From: RGIG5579 sp045602025
GTDB lineage: Bacteria > Bacillota > Clostridia > Oscillospirales > SIG627
Reading direction: 5' to 3'
DNA length: 35,397 nt
Assembly: GCA_045602025.1 (NCBI GenBank)
Contig: JAZSAT010000005.1
Location: 1-35,397, forward strand
The position numbers were made by a program, and so were the translations under genes. Positions 23,698 through 32,573 of the stretch are shown here, one piece after another. The notes under the pieces are model-generated. The model did not search any database. It saw only the letters and a program-made list of their open reading frames with translations, and was not told where the DNA came from. Every line of letters starts with the position of its first letter. Position 1 is the first letter of the stretch.

Positions 23698-24050
23698 CCT
23701 CTCTTGAAAAAGCAAAAAAGATCGCCGCGATCCTGGATGAGAAAAAGGGCAGAGGCGTCAGCATTTTAAAGGTGCAGGAAGAAACCGTGATCACAGATTA
23801 TTTTGTGATCGCCACCGCCACCTCCTCCACTCACTTAAAGGCCCTTTGCGATGAAGTGGAATATCAATTGAAGGAAAACGACGGCATCTGTGCAAACCGC
23901 ACCGAAGGCTATCAGGGCGGCGGATGGATCCTCGTTGATTTCGGCGATGTGATCGTGCACATTTTCGATGCCGAAAGCCGGGAGTTTTTCAACCTGGAAA
24001 AGCTTTGGGCTGCAGCCGAAAAAATTGAATTTGAAGCAAAAGAAGATTGA
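23694..24050 (+). CDS. rsfS: Ribosomal silencing factor RsfS
   Basis: 118 residues. Binds ribosomal protein L14 and blocks subunit joining when nutrients are short. The iojap/YbeB pattern is clear: VQEETVITDYFVIATATSSTH (about 27-47), then EGYQGGGWILVDFGDVIVHIF and the closing REFFNLEKLWAAAEK. The start overlaps the nadD-yqeK stop (ATGA), as usual for the nadD-yqeK-rsfS cluster. A 46-base gap follows before leuS. Confidence 0.96.
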   Translation: MTSLEKAKKIAAILDEKKGRGVSILKVQEETVITDYFVIATATSSTHLKALCDEVEYQLKENDGICANRTEGYQGGGWILVDFGDVIVHIFDAESREFFNLEKLWAAAEKIEFEAKED

Positions 24051-24096
24051 ATATAATATCAGTAAAAGATCAGCAAGATATACAGAGGAAGAAAAA

Positions 24097-26520
24097 ATGG
24101 AGTACAAATTCAAGGAAATAGAGAAAAAATGGCAAAAATTCTGGGAAGAGAACAAGACCTTTTATACGGATGTTTGGGATTTCTCCAAGCCTAAGTATTA
24201 TGTGCTTGATATGTTCCCTTATCCTTCGGGTGTCGGTTTGCACGCAGGTCATCCCGAAGGTTATACCGCTACCGATATCGTGTCCCGTATGAAGCGTATG
24301 CAGGGCTATAATGTTTTGCATCCTATGGGCTACGATTCCTTCGGTCTGCCCGCAGAGCAGTATGCTGTAGATACGGGAAACCATCCCAATGGCTTTACGC
24401 AAAAAAACATTGATACCTTTTCGGGACAGCTCAAGGAATTGGGCTTCGACTACGACTGGTCCAAAGTACTTGCCACCTCCGATCCCAAGTTCTACAAATG
24501 GACCCAGTGGATCTTCAAAAAATTGTGGGAAAAGGGATATGCCAAGCGCATTGAAATGCCCGTAAACTGGTGTGAAGCTCTGGGGACTGTTTTGGCAAAC
24601 GATGAGGTAATCGACGGAAAATCCGAACGCGGCGGTTATCCCGTTGTGAAGAAGATGATGATGCAGTGGGTCATTGATCAGCCTGCATTTGCCGAAAAAC
24701 TCCTGGAAGGGCTGGACGAGATCGATTGGCCCGAATCTACAAAGGAGATTCAGCGTAACTGGATCGGAAAGTCTACCGGTGTTGAGGTTGATTTTAAGCT
24801 GGTTGGCGGCGGTGAATTTTCCATTTACACCACCTGTATTGGAACCATTTACGGAATTACCTTTATGGTTCTGGCACCCGACGGTAAGATCGTGCAGGGA
24901 CTGCTTGACCGTGTGGAAAACAAGGAAGAGGTAAAGGCGTATATCGAGGAAGCGGCAAAGAAGAGCGAGATCGACCGTACCGACGCCACCAAAACCAAGA
25001 CAGGCTGCCCTTTGAAGGGCATCTATGCCATCAATCCCGTCAACGGCAAGGAAGTTCCCGTATTTATCGGCGACTTTGTTCTTGGAAACTACGGTACCGG
25101 TGCTGTTATGGCGGTTCCCAGCCACGACCAGCGTGACTTTGAGTATGCCGTCTTCCATAATATCCCTATGATTCAGGTCATTGAGGGTCGCGATGTTTCC
25201 GAATGCGCTTTTGAGAAGCAGGATTATTTGGGGAAAGGCTGTAAGCTGATCAATTCCGAAGAATTTAACGGAATGACCGTAGAAGAAGCAAAGGAAGCCA
25301 TTACAGTAAAGCTCGAGAGCCTTGGCGTTGCAAGACGCAAAACCAACTATCACTTCCGTGAATGGATCTTTGCCCGTCAACGCTATTGGGGTGAACCCGT
25401 TCCCTGCGTTTATACGGAAAATGGAGAAACTGTTTTTCTGCCTGATGAAGAACTTCCTTTGGTTCTGCCCGTTCTGGAGGATTATAAGGGACGCGGCGGC
25501 AAAGCTCCTCTGGAGAACGCTACTCAATGGAAGCAGTATGATCAAAATGGAATCAAGGGTGTTCGCGAAACCTCTACAATGCCCGGTTCTGCCGGTTCTT
25601 CCTGGTACTTTTTGCGTTACATAGATCCTCATAACGAAAAAGAATTTTGTGATCCTAAGCTGATGAAGCATTGGATGCCCGTGGATCTTTATATCGGTGG
25701 TCCCGAACACGCTGTAGGACATCTGATGTATTCCAGAATCTGGAATCGCTTCCTGTACGACAACGGCCTTTCTCCCGTGAAGGAACCCTTTAAAAAATTG
25801 GTCCATCAGGGTATGATCTTGGGTGAAAACGGTATTAAGATGGGCAAGCGTTTCCCCGAATTTGTGGTGAACCCCTCCGATATCGTTCGTGAATACGGTG
25901 CCGATACCCTTCGTTTGTATGAAATGTTCATGGGTCCCTTGGAGGTTTCAAAGCCTTGGTCCTCCGACGGTGTTAAGGGTGCAAAGAAATTTATCAATCG
26001 TATTTGGTATTTCTTTACCGATGGCGCGAATGTTACCGAGGAAAACGACGGCAAACTGACCAAGATCTATCATCAGACTGTTAAGAAGGTCACCTCTGAT
26101 TTTGAATCTCTTGGCTTTAATACCGCCATCGCACAGATGATGGTATTTGTAAATGAGGTTTACAAGAACGGCACTTGCCCGAGAGAATATGCGGAAGGCT
26201 TTATTAAGATGATCTCCTGTATCATCCCCCATGTAGGCGAAGAGATCTGGCAGATTCTGGGTCACGATAAGACCATCGCTTACGAGCCCTGGCCTACTTA
26301 TTCTGAAGATAAGTGCAAGGAATCGGAGGTTACCATTGCGGTGCAGGTGAACGGCAAGATGCGCGGCACCGTTGTTATGGAACCGGATCTTGAAAACGAC
26401 GAAGTCGTTTCTAAGGTTCTGGCAAATGAAAAAATCGCAGCGTTCCTTGAAAAGCAGGATGGCGAGATCCGCAAGACCATCGTTGTTAAAAATAAACTCG
26501 TCAACATCATTGTAAAATAA
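24097..26520 (+). CDS. leuS: Leucyl-tRNA synthetase with variant KMSKS and editing motifs
   Basis: Charges tRNA-Leu. 807 residues from ATG 24097 (GAGGAAG upstream; MEYKFKEIEKKWQKFWEE is the usual opening). HIGH motif is HAGH (49-52) in PYPSGVGLHAGHPEGYTATD. The editing domain CP1 keeps GTGAVMAVPSHDQRDFEYA, which carries the conserved Asp that holds the amino group. However, the threonine-rich motif usually read TTRPDT is TTCIGT (245-250), and the KMSKS loop is KMGKR (581-585) in GENGIKMGKRFPEF. The anticodon-binding domain and the LeuRS C-terminal domain (VQVNGKMRGT) are intact. No T-box leader is present; the gene ends the operon and has a strong terminator. Confidence 0.95.
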   Translation: MEYKFKEIEKKWQKFWEENKTFYTDVWDFSKPKYYVLDMFPYPSGVGLHAGHPEGYTATDIVSRMKRMQGYNVLHPMGYDSFGLPAEQYAVDTGNHPNGFTQKNIDTFSGQLKELGFDYDWSKVLATSDPKFYKWTQWIFKKLWEKGYAKRIEMPVNWCEALGTVLANDEVIDGKSERGGYPVVKKMMMQWVIDQPAFAEKLLEGLDEIDWPESTKEIQRNWIGKSTGVEVDFKLVGGGEFSIYTTCIGTIYGITFMVLAPDGKIVQGLLDRVENKEEVKAYIEEAAKKSEIDRTDATKTKTGCPLKGIYAINPVNGKEVPVFIGDFVLGNYGTGAVMAVPSHDQRDFEYAVFHNIPMIQVIEGRDVSECAFEKQDYLGKGCKLINSEEFNGMTVEEAKEAITVKLESLGVARRKTNYHFREWIFARQRYWGEPVPCVYTENGETVFLPDEELPLVLPVLEDYKGRGGKAPLENATQWKQYDQNGIKGVRETSTMPGSAGSSWYFLRYIDPHNEKEFCDPKLMKHWMPVDLYIGGPEHAVGHLMYSRIWNRFLYDNGLSPVKEPFKKLVHQGMILGENGIKMGKRFPEFVVNPSDIVREYGADTLRLYEMFMGPLEVSKPWSSDGVKGAKKFINRIWYFFTDGANVTEENDGKLTKIYHQTVKKVTSDFESLGFNTAIAQMMVFVNEVYKNGTCPREYAEGFIKMISCIIPHVGEEIWQILGHDKTIAYEPWPTYSEDKCKESEVTIAVQVNGKMRGTVVMEPDLENDEVVSKVLANEKIAAFLEKQDGEIRKTIVVKNKLVNIIVK

Positions 26521-26526
26521 TATTTT

Positions 26527-26554
26527 CACCCGCCGTTTCGGCGGGTGTTTTTTT
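26527..26554 (+). terminator. Terminator after leuS
   Basis: Perfect 9-bp GC-rich stem CACCCGCCG/CGGCGGGTG with loop TTT, followed by seven T residues. It closes the 11835-26520 transcript. Confidence 0.96.
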
Positions 26555-26628
26555 GCATGAGAAAAGATAGGCATAAAAAATGGAAGGGGAAAGCCGAAGG
26601 GACTAAAGCAAATTTTGGGAAAAAACTA

Positions 26629-26657
26629 TTGAAGTTTTTTTAATTTTGTGTTAAAAT
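26629..26657 (+). promoter_or_regulatory. Promoter of the large surface-protein gene
   Basis: TTGAAG (26629-26634), 17-base spacer, TAAAAT (26652-26657). It leaves a leader of about 110 bases before the ATG at 26776; the leader has only small possible hairpins. Confidence 0.7.
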
Positions 26658-26775
26658 GTCTACTAACAAACAAGATGGATAGGTGTTTCTATGTGCTGAT
26701 GACATATAGATTGCCCCATTTGTTTGAAGCAGCAAGTAAAATCTTGCATCCATTTTCATTTTTGGAGGAAACATT

Positions 26776-29700
26776 ATGAGAAAAGCAAAGCTTTGGTCTG
26801 TTCTTCTCGCAGCAGTGCTCCTTTGCGCAAGTGTTGTCGGTCTTGTGATCGTCGGTGCCCAGGCAGAGGGAGTGGTGTATGACTGGTATGTAGACGGTGT
26901 CGGCACCGCTGAAGACCACTATGCCACCATTGACGATGCGATGAAGGCAGCATACGCAAAAAAAGATTGGGCAGAAGGGGATACGCTTGCGATTTATATT
27001 GCAAAATCGGGCACAGCGACTACCTTCAATACGGTTCAGACCGGTGCTCAGGTCAATACCGGCCGTCATCTTTTTAATGTTGCTACGATTTTCCGTGCAG
27101 ACGGTACCAAGCTTCCCATTACCATTGACGGTACGGAAGATATGAACAGTCTCGTCTTCGGAAATGATCCTGCCTGGACTTCCGGCGGAAAGCAGGCTTT
27201 TATTGCTTCCAATGACTATACCTTTCAAAATCTTGACCTTACTGCATGGGCAGCGACAGAGCATCTTTTCTATGCAGGCAGCGCAATGGTTACCTTTGAC
27301 AATGTAAACCTCGGCGCAGATTCTGCTGCACAGAAATTGTCTGTTACTGCTGCGGTTGGCAGCTGGACTCCCTTTGTGAATTGGACTTCCGCGCAGTTTG
27401 AGGCAAATGCAGCAGAAGACGGCCTTTTGGAAACCGGCTTTCGTCTTATCAATACCGATTACGGCTATACCACCGGTACCTTTTCTTGCCGTGCTGCCGA
27501 TACCGGTATCGGTTCTTCCGGCAGTGCTACCGGCGGCGGTCTTACCATCAAGGGTACGATGCTGAGAAACAAATTGGTCCTCGGCGAAGGTTCTACGGTA
27601 TATCACATATATCATTACAGTGCAAATAACATCAAAACTGCAAGTTATGCTCCTGCGGAAAGTGTGATCGAAATCGACGGTGCAAATGTGGGTACCTTGT
27701 ATGGCGTTCGTTCTTCTTACGTAGGTGCAGGAAATAAGCTTACCTGTACCGTGAAGAGCGGTTCTATTACAAATCTTCGTATGGGTCCCAACGGCGGCAG
27801 CGGTGTGTTCACCGGCGATCTGGAATTAAACTGGACCGGCGGTAAGATCGGTACTCTTTGGGCTGCATATCAAGGAACCGTAAAGGGGAATGTTTATATC
27901 AATGCAAGCGGTGTAACTTTAAATTATGCCAATTCCAAGCTGATCGGCAGTACCGTTTACAAAACCGTTTATAATAACTTCCATGATTGTATCCTGACCG
28001 GTCAGGTATTTCTTGGTGCAACCAATGAAGTTGCCAATGTTGTAAATACCCTTACCGGTACCATCAAGACCTCTGATAATTTTGTATATCTCGGTGCAGG
28101 TAACCAAGATATTACCGGTGATATTACCAATAATATCGCTTGTGAGTGGGTCTATACCGGCACTGCTTCTGAGAATTATCTTTTTGGTGGTTCTAACAGC
28201 GGAAATGTGGGCGGAAAGATTACCAACAACATTCTCCCCGGTGCAGTGACCAGCGGCACGAAGCTTTTTGCCGGTTGTAATGGAACAGCTGCCACTGTGG
28301 GCAGTATTGAAAACAATATTTCCGGCGGTGTGATTTCCGAATTCTACGGCGGAAACGGTAATAACAATTCAACCGAGCTTGCAAGCATTAAGAATACCAT
28401 TACCGGCGGTACCGTTGACCTCTTTGCAGGCGTTTCCGGTGGTGACGGTGCCTCTGTTGTTAATGTTGAAAATGTCATCGGCGGCGTCAATGCCGATGGT
28501 GCATACTTCGGCGATGCTGTGATCACGCAGTTCTACGGCGGTTCTCTTGTGAAATCTGTTTCCGTAGGCGAAATTGAGAATACCTTCTATTCCGGTACCA
28601 TCGGTGCTGCTGACCGTAGCACAGAGGCTTGGTACAGCGATAGTATTGCTTATGGTGGCTCCCTGTTTGGTTCAGTGGGTGCTATCCGCAATACATTCTA
28701 TGGCGGCTGCTTTAATGTAAAATATTTCTACGGAGGAAATGCCGGCTCTTATGCCTACTTCTCTCCTGAGATCTATACCTTGGCAGAGGGTGAAAGCCAG
28801 ATCACAAATAAGGTTTACGGTGGTCACTTTGCCCGCTTCTGTGGTGGTTCCCACAGCACCAGTGTGACTTCTTCCGTTGCAAACTATGTGGAGGGCACAT
28901 CTCATGGCAGTATTACCGTAAGACAGGGCGCATTCTACCTCGGTGGCGGTGCAAGTGAGAATACCGAGGTGTATAATGAGATTTCCGGATTCGGACCGGT
29001 AACTCTTGCAGGAAACGACGGTGATTTCACTGCAGACCTTAGCGGAAACTCCGTAATAATCTATGGCGGTAACCAGATCGAAAATGTACAGGCAAAGTCC
29101 GTCACCAATGTGATCAAAAACGGCGTTGAGATCACTACTTACTTCGGCGGATCCAACTCCGGTCTCCAGCCTAAGGCTATTACAAACCATATCTATGATG
29201 CAAAGATCACCAACTTCTATGGTGGTAACAACATCAACAACTACAGTGCTGAAATGACAAGCATTTCCACTACCGTTGATGCAGGTACGATCACCAACTT
29301 CTACGGCGGCTTTAGGACTGCTAATGTCGGCCTGAAGATCGGCTCTATCGAAAACAACATCAACGGCGGTAAGATCACCAATTTCTACGGCGGTCACTGT
29401 ACTGCTTCAAATTCCAACGGTATAGGCGAGATCGTAACCATTACCAACAATATCAGGGGAGGCGTGTTCGAACAACGCCTTGTTGGTGGTTGTTTTGAAA
29501 CTGCGGCTTCGGATACTGCCGTTTACAAGATCGGCTCTATCGTAAACAACATCGGTTCCGATTCTATCGAATCAAGACCCGTGATTAGCAGTCTGTATTA
29601 CGGCGGTTGTTGGCAAGGAACCTCCTACAACATCGCCTCTATCGAGAACACCTTGGATCATGTTTTGTTTAAAGGCAATACTTACCTTGGTACCCGCTAT

Positions 29701-32118
29701 CATACAGTAGAAAATATTACCAATACCATCAACAATGCGGAATGTCTTTTTAATCTTATCCTTGGTAACAATGTAGGTACTGTAAACGGCAAGGTTTCTT
29801 CTACCATTAACGGTCTTACTTTAGGCGGAACACTGATTTCTGATGTAAATTCTTCTGGTTGTTTTATCGGCGAAAATGCCGAGTTTGATGTTGTCATTTC
29901 CGACGGAGCAAAGATCTACATCGGAAAAGATGCCTGCCTGAACCTTACAGGTAACTTCCCCGAAAAAGGTACTCACACCTATACCGTAAATTCCTTTGAT
30001 CTGATCCAGACAGAGGAATGGGTAGATGAGCATGTTTACCTTACCGCTCCTGCAGAAGCGGTTGATGTAACTACCATTAACACCAATACCGATGTTCCCG
30101 GTGGTGTTACCAAAGCAGATGGATATGTTATCGGCGGCAGTGTTTCTCAGGTAATCACCGGTACTACCGGCGCTTGCACCTGGACTCTTGACGGAACACA
30201 GCTTATCATCTCCGGTAACGGCAAAATGGAAACCTATGCCCATGACGCTGTCCTTCCTTGGGGAACAGAAATTACCGAGGTTGTGATCGAAGAGGGCGTT
30301 ACCACCATCGGCAGTTTTGCTTTTTCCAACTGCGATAAGCTTTCTTCTATTATCATTCCCGACAGCGTAAAAGCGATCGGTATGGGTGCTTTCTCCGATT
30401 CCGACGGACTTGCTGATCTCATCGTCGGCAGAAATGTAACGACCATCGGCGCAGGTGCATTTACCAGCTGTGATGCCCTGTTTTCTATCACCCTTCCCAA
30501 GGGCCTGGTGACCGTTGGCAAGGGAACCTTCACCTACTGCACCGCACTGAGCGATGTATGGTACGAAGGCAGCGAAAGCGATAAAGAAAATATCACCATC
30601 GATCTCTTGAACGATCCCTTGACCGCTGCTACCTGGCATTATGACTCCTGTATGGAAAGCCTTGAAGCCGATAAGGCTCATGTTTATAACAATGCCTGCG
30701 ATGCAGACTGTAACCTTTGCGGCAATACTCGCGATGTAGATCACAAGTACGACAATGCTTGCGACGCATTCTGTAACGAGTGTGACGAAGAGCGCATTCC
30801 CGCAGACCACAAGTACGATAACGACTGTGATACCGATTGCAACGAATGCGGAGAGCTTCGCAATGTAGAGCATAACTTTGAGTGGATCGTAGATTCTGAT
30901 GCAACCTGTTCTAAGGAAGGCACAAAGCACGAAGAGTGCACCATATGCGGCGAAATAAGAAGCGAAAATACTCCTATTCCCATGGTTGATCATATTCCCG
31001 GTGAAATCAGAGAAGAAAACCTGGTTATGGGCAACTGTACGGTTGATACGACTTATGACGCAGTTTTATATTGTTCTGTTTGTAATGAAAAGCTGAGCTG
31101 CACAAGTGTTACAGTTCCCGCACCCGGACACACTTCCGGAACAGCCGTAAAAGAAAACCTGGTTGAAGGCAATTGTGCAACTGATACGACTTATGAAGAA
31201 GTTGTTTACTGCACGGAATGTGGAGAAGAACTTTCCCGCACTTTCGAAGTTATCCCTGCCAGCGGTAACCACATCTACGACAATACTTGCGATGCAGAAT
31301 GCAACGAATGCGGAAATCTTCGCGAAGTAGAGCACAGCTTTGAGTGGGTTGTAGATTCTGCTGCAACCTGCGGTACTGACGGAACAAAGCACGAAGAGTG
31401 CTCCGTTTGCGGCGAAACAAGAAATGAGAATACTTCCATTCCCGCAACCGGCAACCACATCTACGACAACGATTTTGATACCACCTGTAACGAATGCGGA
31501 GCTATCCGCCAGGTAGATATAGACGGCGTTCCCACCTTCTATGTAAATACTGCCAAAGGCAAAGCAGGGGATACCGTAGTCATTGCACTGTCTCTGAAGG
31601 AGAACCCCGGTATCGTTTCTCTGAAGGTAGATGTAGGATACGATGCAGAAATTCTTGAGCTTATTTCCATCGAGGGCGGCATCTTTACAGATACCACCTT
31701 CGGACCTACCGAAAACAATCCCATTGCAGTGAACTGGTGCGATGCGATCAATCCCAACAATTCCGCAAACGGCGAGATCGCTGTTTTGACCTTCAAGATC
31801 AAAGAGGATGCACCCGCCGGTGAAACTCCTATCACCCTGAGCTACGATGTAGAAAATGTATACGATTTCGACTTTGAAAATGTAGCATTCGCCATTGAGA
31901 ACGGTTTCGTTACCGTAATTGATTATATCTCCGGCGATGTAAACGGCGACGGCCTTGTTAACAATAAGGACCTTGGCCTTCTCCTTCGCTACATCAACTC
32001 CTGGAGCGTTGAGATCGATGTCCTTGCAGCAGATGTAAACCGCGACGGCCTTATTAACAACAAAGACCTCGGTATCCTGCAGCGCTATGTCAACGGCTGG
32101 GATGTTGAGCTGAAGTAA
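26776..32118 (+). CDS. Giant secreted repeat protein: FYGG solenoid, BspA LRRs, Cys-rich modules, cohesin, dockerin
   Basis: 1780 residues behind GGAGGAAA. The signal peptide is MRKAKLWSVLLAAVLLCAS and on to a likely AQA-EG cleavage near residue 31. Residues 35-520 are Gly/Thr/Asn-rich, beta-helix-like. Residues about 520-1060 hold degenerate units of the form 'xIxNNIxGGxIxxFYGG', 28-45 residues each. Residues about 1135-1275 are BspA-type LRR_5 (GVTTIGSFAFSNC, SVKAIGMGAFS). Residues 1302-1580 are Cys-rich modules of the type YDNxCDxxCNxCG. Residues about 1585-1713 resemble a cohesin (KGKAGDTVVIALSLKENPG). Residues 1721-1741 and 1753-1773 are two dockerin calcium loops, DVNGDGLVNNKD and DVNRDGLINNKD, with all ligand positions present. 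There is no sorting signal, so attachment is probably through the dockerin. It is monocistronic. Domain calls at the C-terminus are firm; the repeat region is not a family I recognise. Confidence 0.88.
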   Translation: MRKAKLWSVLLAAVLLCASVVGLVIVGAQAEGVVYDWYVDGVGTAEDHYATIDDAMKAAYAKKDWAEGDTLAIYIAKSGTATTFNTVQTGAQVNTGRHLFNVATIFRADGTKLPITIDGTEDMNSLVFGNDPAWTSGGKQAFIASNDYTFQNLDLTAWAATEHLFYAGSAMVTFDNVNLGADSAAQKLSVTAAVGSWTPFVNWTSAQFEANAAEDGLLETGFRLINTDYGYTTGTFSCRAADTGIGSSGSATGGGLTIKGTMLRNKLVLGEGSTVYHIYHYSANNIKTASYAPAESVIEIDGANVGTLYGVRSSYVGAGNKLTCTVKSGSITNLRMGPNGGSGVFTGDLELNWTGGKIGTLWAAYQGTVKGNVYINASGVTLNYANSKLIGSTVYKTVYNNFHDCILTGQVFLGATNEVANVVNTLTGTIKTSDNFVYLGAGNQDITGDITNNIACEWVYTGTASENYLFGGSNSGNVGGKITNNILPGAVTSGTKLFAGCNGTAATVGSIENNISGGVISEFYGGNGNNNSTELASIKNTITGGTVDLFAGVSGGDGASVVNVENVIGGVNADGAYFGDAVITQFYGGSLVKSVSVGEIENTFYSGTIGAADRSTEAWYSDSIAYGGSLFGSVGAIRNTFYGGCFNVKYFYGGNAGSYAYFSPEIYTLAEGESQITNKVYGGHFARFCGGSHSTSVTSSVANYVEGTSHGSITVRQGAFYLGGGASENTEVYNEISGFGPVTLAGNDGDFTADLSGNSVIIYGGNQIENVQAKSVTNVIKNGVEITTYFGGSNSGLQPKAITNHIYDAKITNFYGGNNINNYSAEMTSISTTVDAGTITNFYGGFRTANVGLKIGSIENNINGGKITNFYGGHCTASNSNGIGEIVTITNNIRGGVFEQRLVGGCFETAASDTAVYKIGSIVNNIGSDSIESRPVISSLYYGGCWQGTSYNIASIENTLDHVLFKGNTYLGTRYHTVENITNTINNAECLFNLILGNNVGTVNGKVSSTINGLTLGGTLISDVNSSGCFIGENAEFDVVISDGAKIYIGKDACLNLTGNFPEKGTHTYTVNSFDLIQTEEWVDEHVYLTAPAEAVDVTTINTNTDVPGGVTKADGYVIGGSVSQVITGTTGACTWTLDGTQLIISGNGKMETYAHDAVLPWGTEITEVVIEEGVTTIGSFAFSNCDKLSSIIIPDSVKAIGMGAFSDSDGLADLIVGRNVTTIGAGAFTSCDALFSITLPKGLVTVGKGTFTYCTALSDVWYEGSESDKENITIDLLNDPLTAATWHYDSCMESLEADKAHVYNNACDADCNLCGNTRDVDHKYDNACDAFCNECDEERIPADHKYDNDCDTDCNECGELRNVEHNFEWIVDSDATCSKEGTKHEECTICGEIRSENTPIPMVDHIPGEIREENLVMGNCTVDTTYDAVLYCSVCNEKLSCTSVTVPAPGHTSGTAVKENLVEGNCATDTTYEEVVYCTECGEELSRTFEVIPASGNHIYDNTCDAECNECGNLREVEHSFEWVVDSAATCGTDGTKHEECSVCGETRNENTSIPATGNHIYDNDFDTTCNECGAIRQVDIDGVPTFYVNTAKGKAGDTVVIALSLKENPGIVSLKVDVGYDAEILELISIEGGIFTDTTFGPTENNPIAVNWCDAINPNNSANGEIAVLTFKIKEDAPAGETPITLSYDVENVYDFDFENVAFAIENGFVTVIDYISGDVNGDGLVNNKDLGLLLRYINSWSVEIDVLAADVNRDGLINNKDLGILQRYVNGWDVELK
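28340..29960 (+). repeat. Coding region of degenerate FYGG repeats
   Basis: The translated segment repeats a pattern of a short 'I.NNI.GG' beta strand followed by 'ITNFYGG' or similar, with a variable loop after each. Clear copies are at residues near 523 (EFYGG), 586 (QFYGG), 640-653 (TFYGG, YFYGG), 814 (NFYGG), 842 (NFYGG), 870 (NFYGG) and 940 (LYYGG). At DNA level the tract 29200-29400 repeats short blocks such as ATCACCAACTTCTA. Copies are diverged enough to be old rather than a recent expansion. Confidence 0.75.
30679..31520 (+). repeat. Coding region of cysteine-rich modules
   Basis: Three module types recur: (a) HxYDNxCDxxCNxCGxxR, five copies; (b) HxFEWxxDxxATC joined to GTKHEECxxCGExRxENTxIP, two copies; (c) a KENLVEGNCxxDTTY block with YCxxC, two copies. 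The last type-a copy has Phe for the first Cys (YDNDFDTTCNECG). CxxC pairs at this spacing suggest metal binding or disulfides outside the cell. Confidence 0.85.
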
Positions 32119-32131
32119 AACATAATCACCA

Positions 32132-32163
32132 AAAAAACACACCCGAATTTCGGGTGTGTTTTT
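32132..32163 (+). terminator. Terminator after the surface-protein gene
   Basis: Stem ACACACCCGA/TCGGGTGTGT (32137-32146 and 32150-32159) with loop ATT, preceded by A residues and followed by T residues. Confidence 0.93.
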
Positions 32164-32206
32164 CTTATACCGAAAATTGAAACCGTCGTTTTCAAAGCCT
32201 CTCTTC

Positions 32207-32322
32207 CGTAGGGGCCGACCTCCCGGACGGCCCGCAGACGAGAGCACAAACTCTTGGAAAAGCACTTTGTAAATCAAAATTTTTGGTATATCGTAGGGCG
32301 GGGGCTTGCTCCCGCCGAATAG
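32207..32322. repeat. Two related intergenic hairpin repeat units
   Basis: Unit A starts at GTAGGGGCCGACC (32208) and unit B at GTAGGGCGGGGGC (32293), 85 bases apart. Each has GTAGGG, then a GC-rich inverted repeat (GGGCCG/CGGCCC in A, GGCGGG/CCCGCC in B), then an AT-rich tail with CACAAACT and AAAAAG-like tracts. The surrounding stretch 32119-32601 has no convincing gene. The 'GTAGGG plus inverted repeat' form recalls short dispersed repeats in intergenic regions of clostridial gut genomes. Confidence 0.6.
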
Positions 32323-32436
32323 CGCACAAACTTCCAAAAAGTCAAAGCGATCGGAGAAAGATATTTTTTTAAAATTCATTATTTTATGCTGAAAAATATC
32401 GTGCAAAAAAATGTCATTTATGCTAAAATGTTAGGG

Positions 32437-32533
32437 GTAGCACTTCTATTCTTTTTAAAAAATCATAGAAAAAAAGCGTTTTTTTGTGAAAAATGATGTT
32501 TTTCACAAACTTAATATCTTTAAAATGTGCTAC
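32437..32533 (+). promoter_or_regulatory. Nested inverted repeats upstream of the AraC-type gene
   Basis: Outer pair GTAGCAC (32437-32443) and GTGCTAC (32527-32533), perfect. Inside is an 8-bp hairpin GTGAAAAA/TTTTTCAC (32486-32493, 32499-32506) and an AAAAAAAGCGTTTTTTT palindrome just before it. A possible -10 box TAAAAT lies just upstream at 32424-32429. It may be a folded leader or regulator sites. Confidence 0.45.
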
Positions 32534-32573
32534 TTCCGTTGAATAATGCATTTTAAGAGATGTCTTTGTTTGC

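Noticed and set aside
24051..24096. T-box leader for leuS
   Set aside because: Only 46 bases separate rsfS and leuS, too short for a T-box, and no stem or T-box sequence is visible.
24070..25806. 578-codon minus-strand open frame opposite leuS
   Set aside because: It is a mirror of the codon bias of leuS; the product has no family motifs and no ribosome binding site.
28340..29960. Possible CRISPR-like or tandem DNA array
   Set aside because: Repeats are protein-level, in frame, of varying length and without unique equal spacers.
29821..30993. 390-codon minus-strand frame opposite the surface protein
   Set aside because: Produced by the low-complexity Gly/Asn/Thr codons of the plus strand.
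31066..32406. 446-codon minus-strand frame running through the terminator and repeat units
   Set aside because: Crosses a strong terminator and noncoding repeats and mirrors the surface-protein codons.
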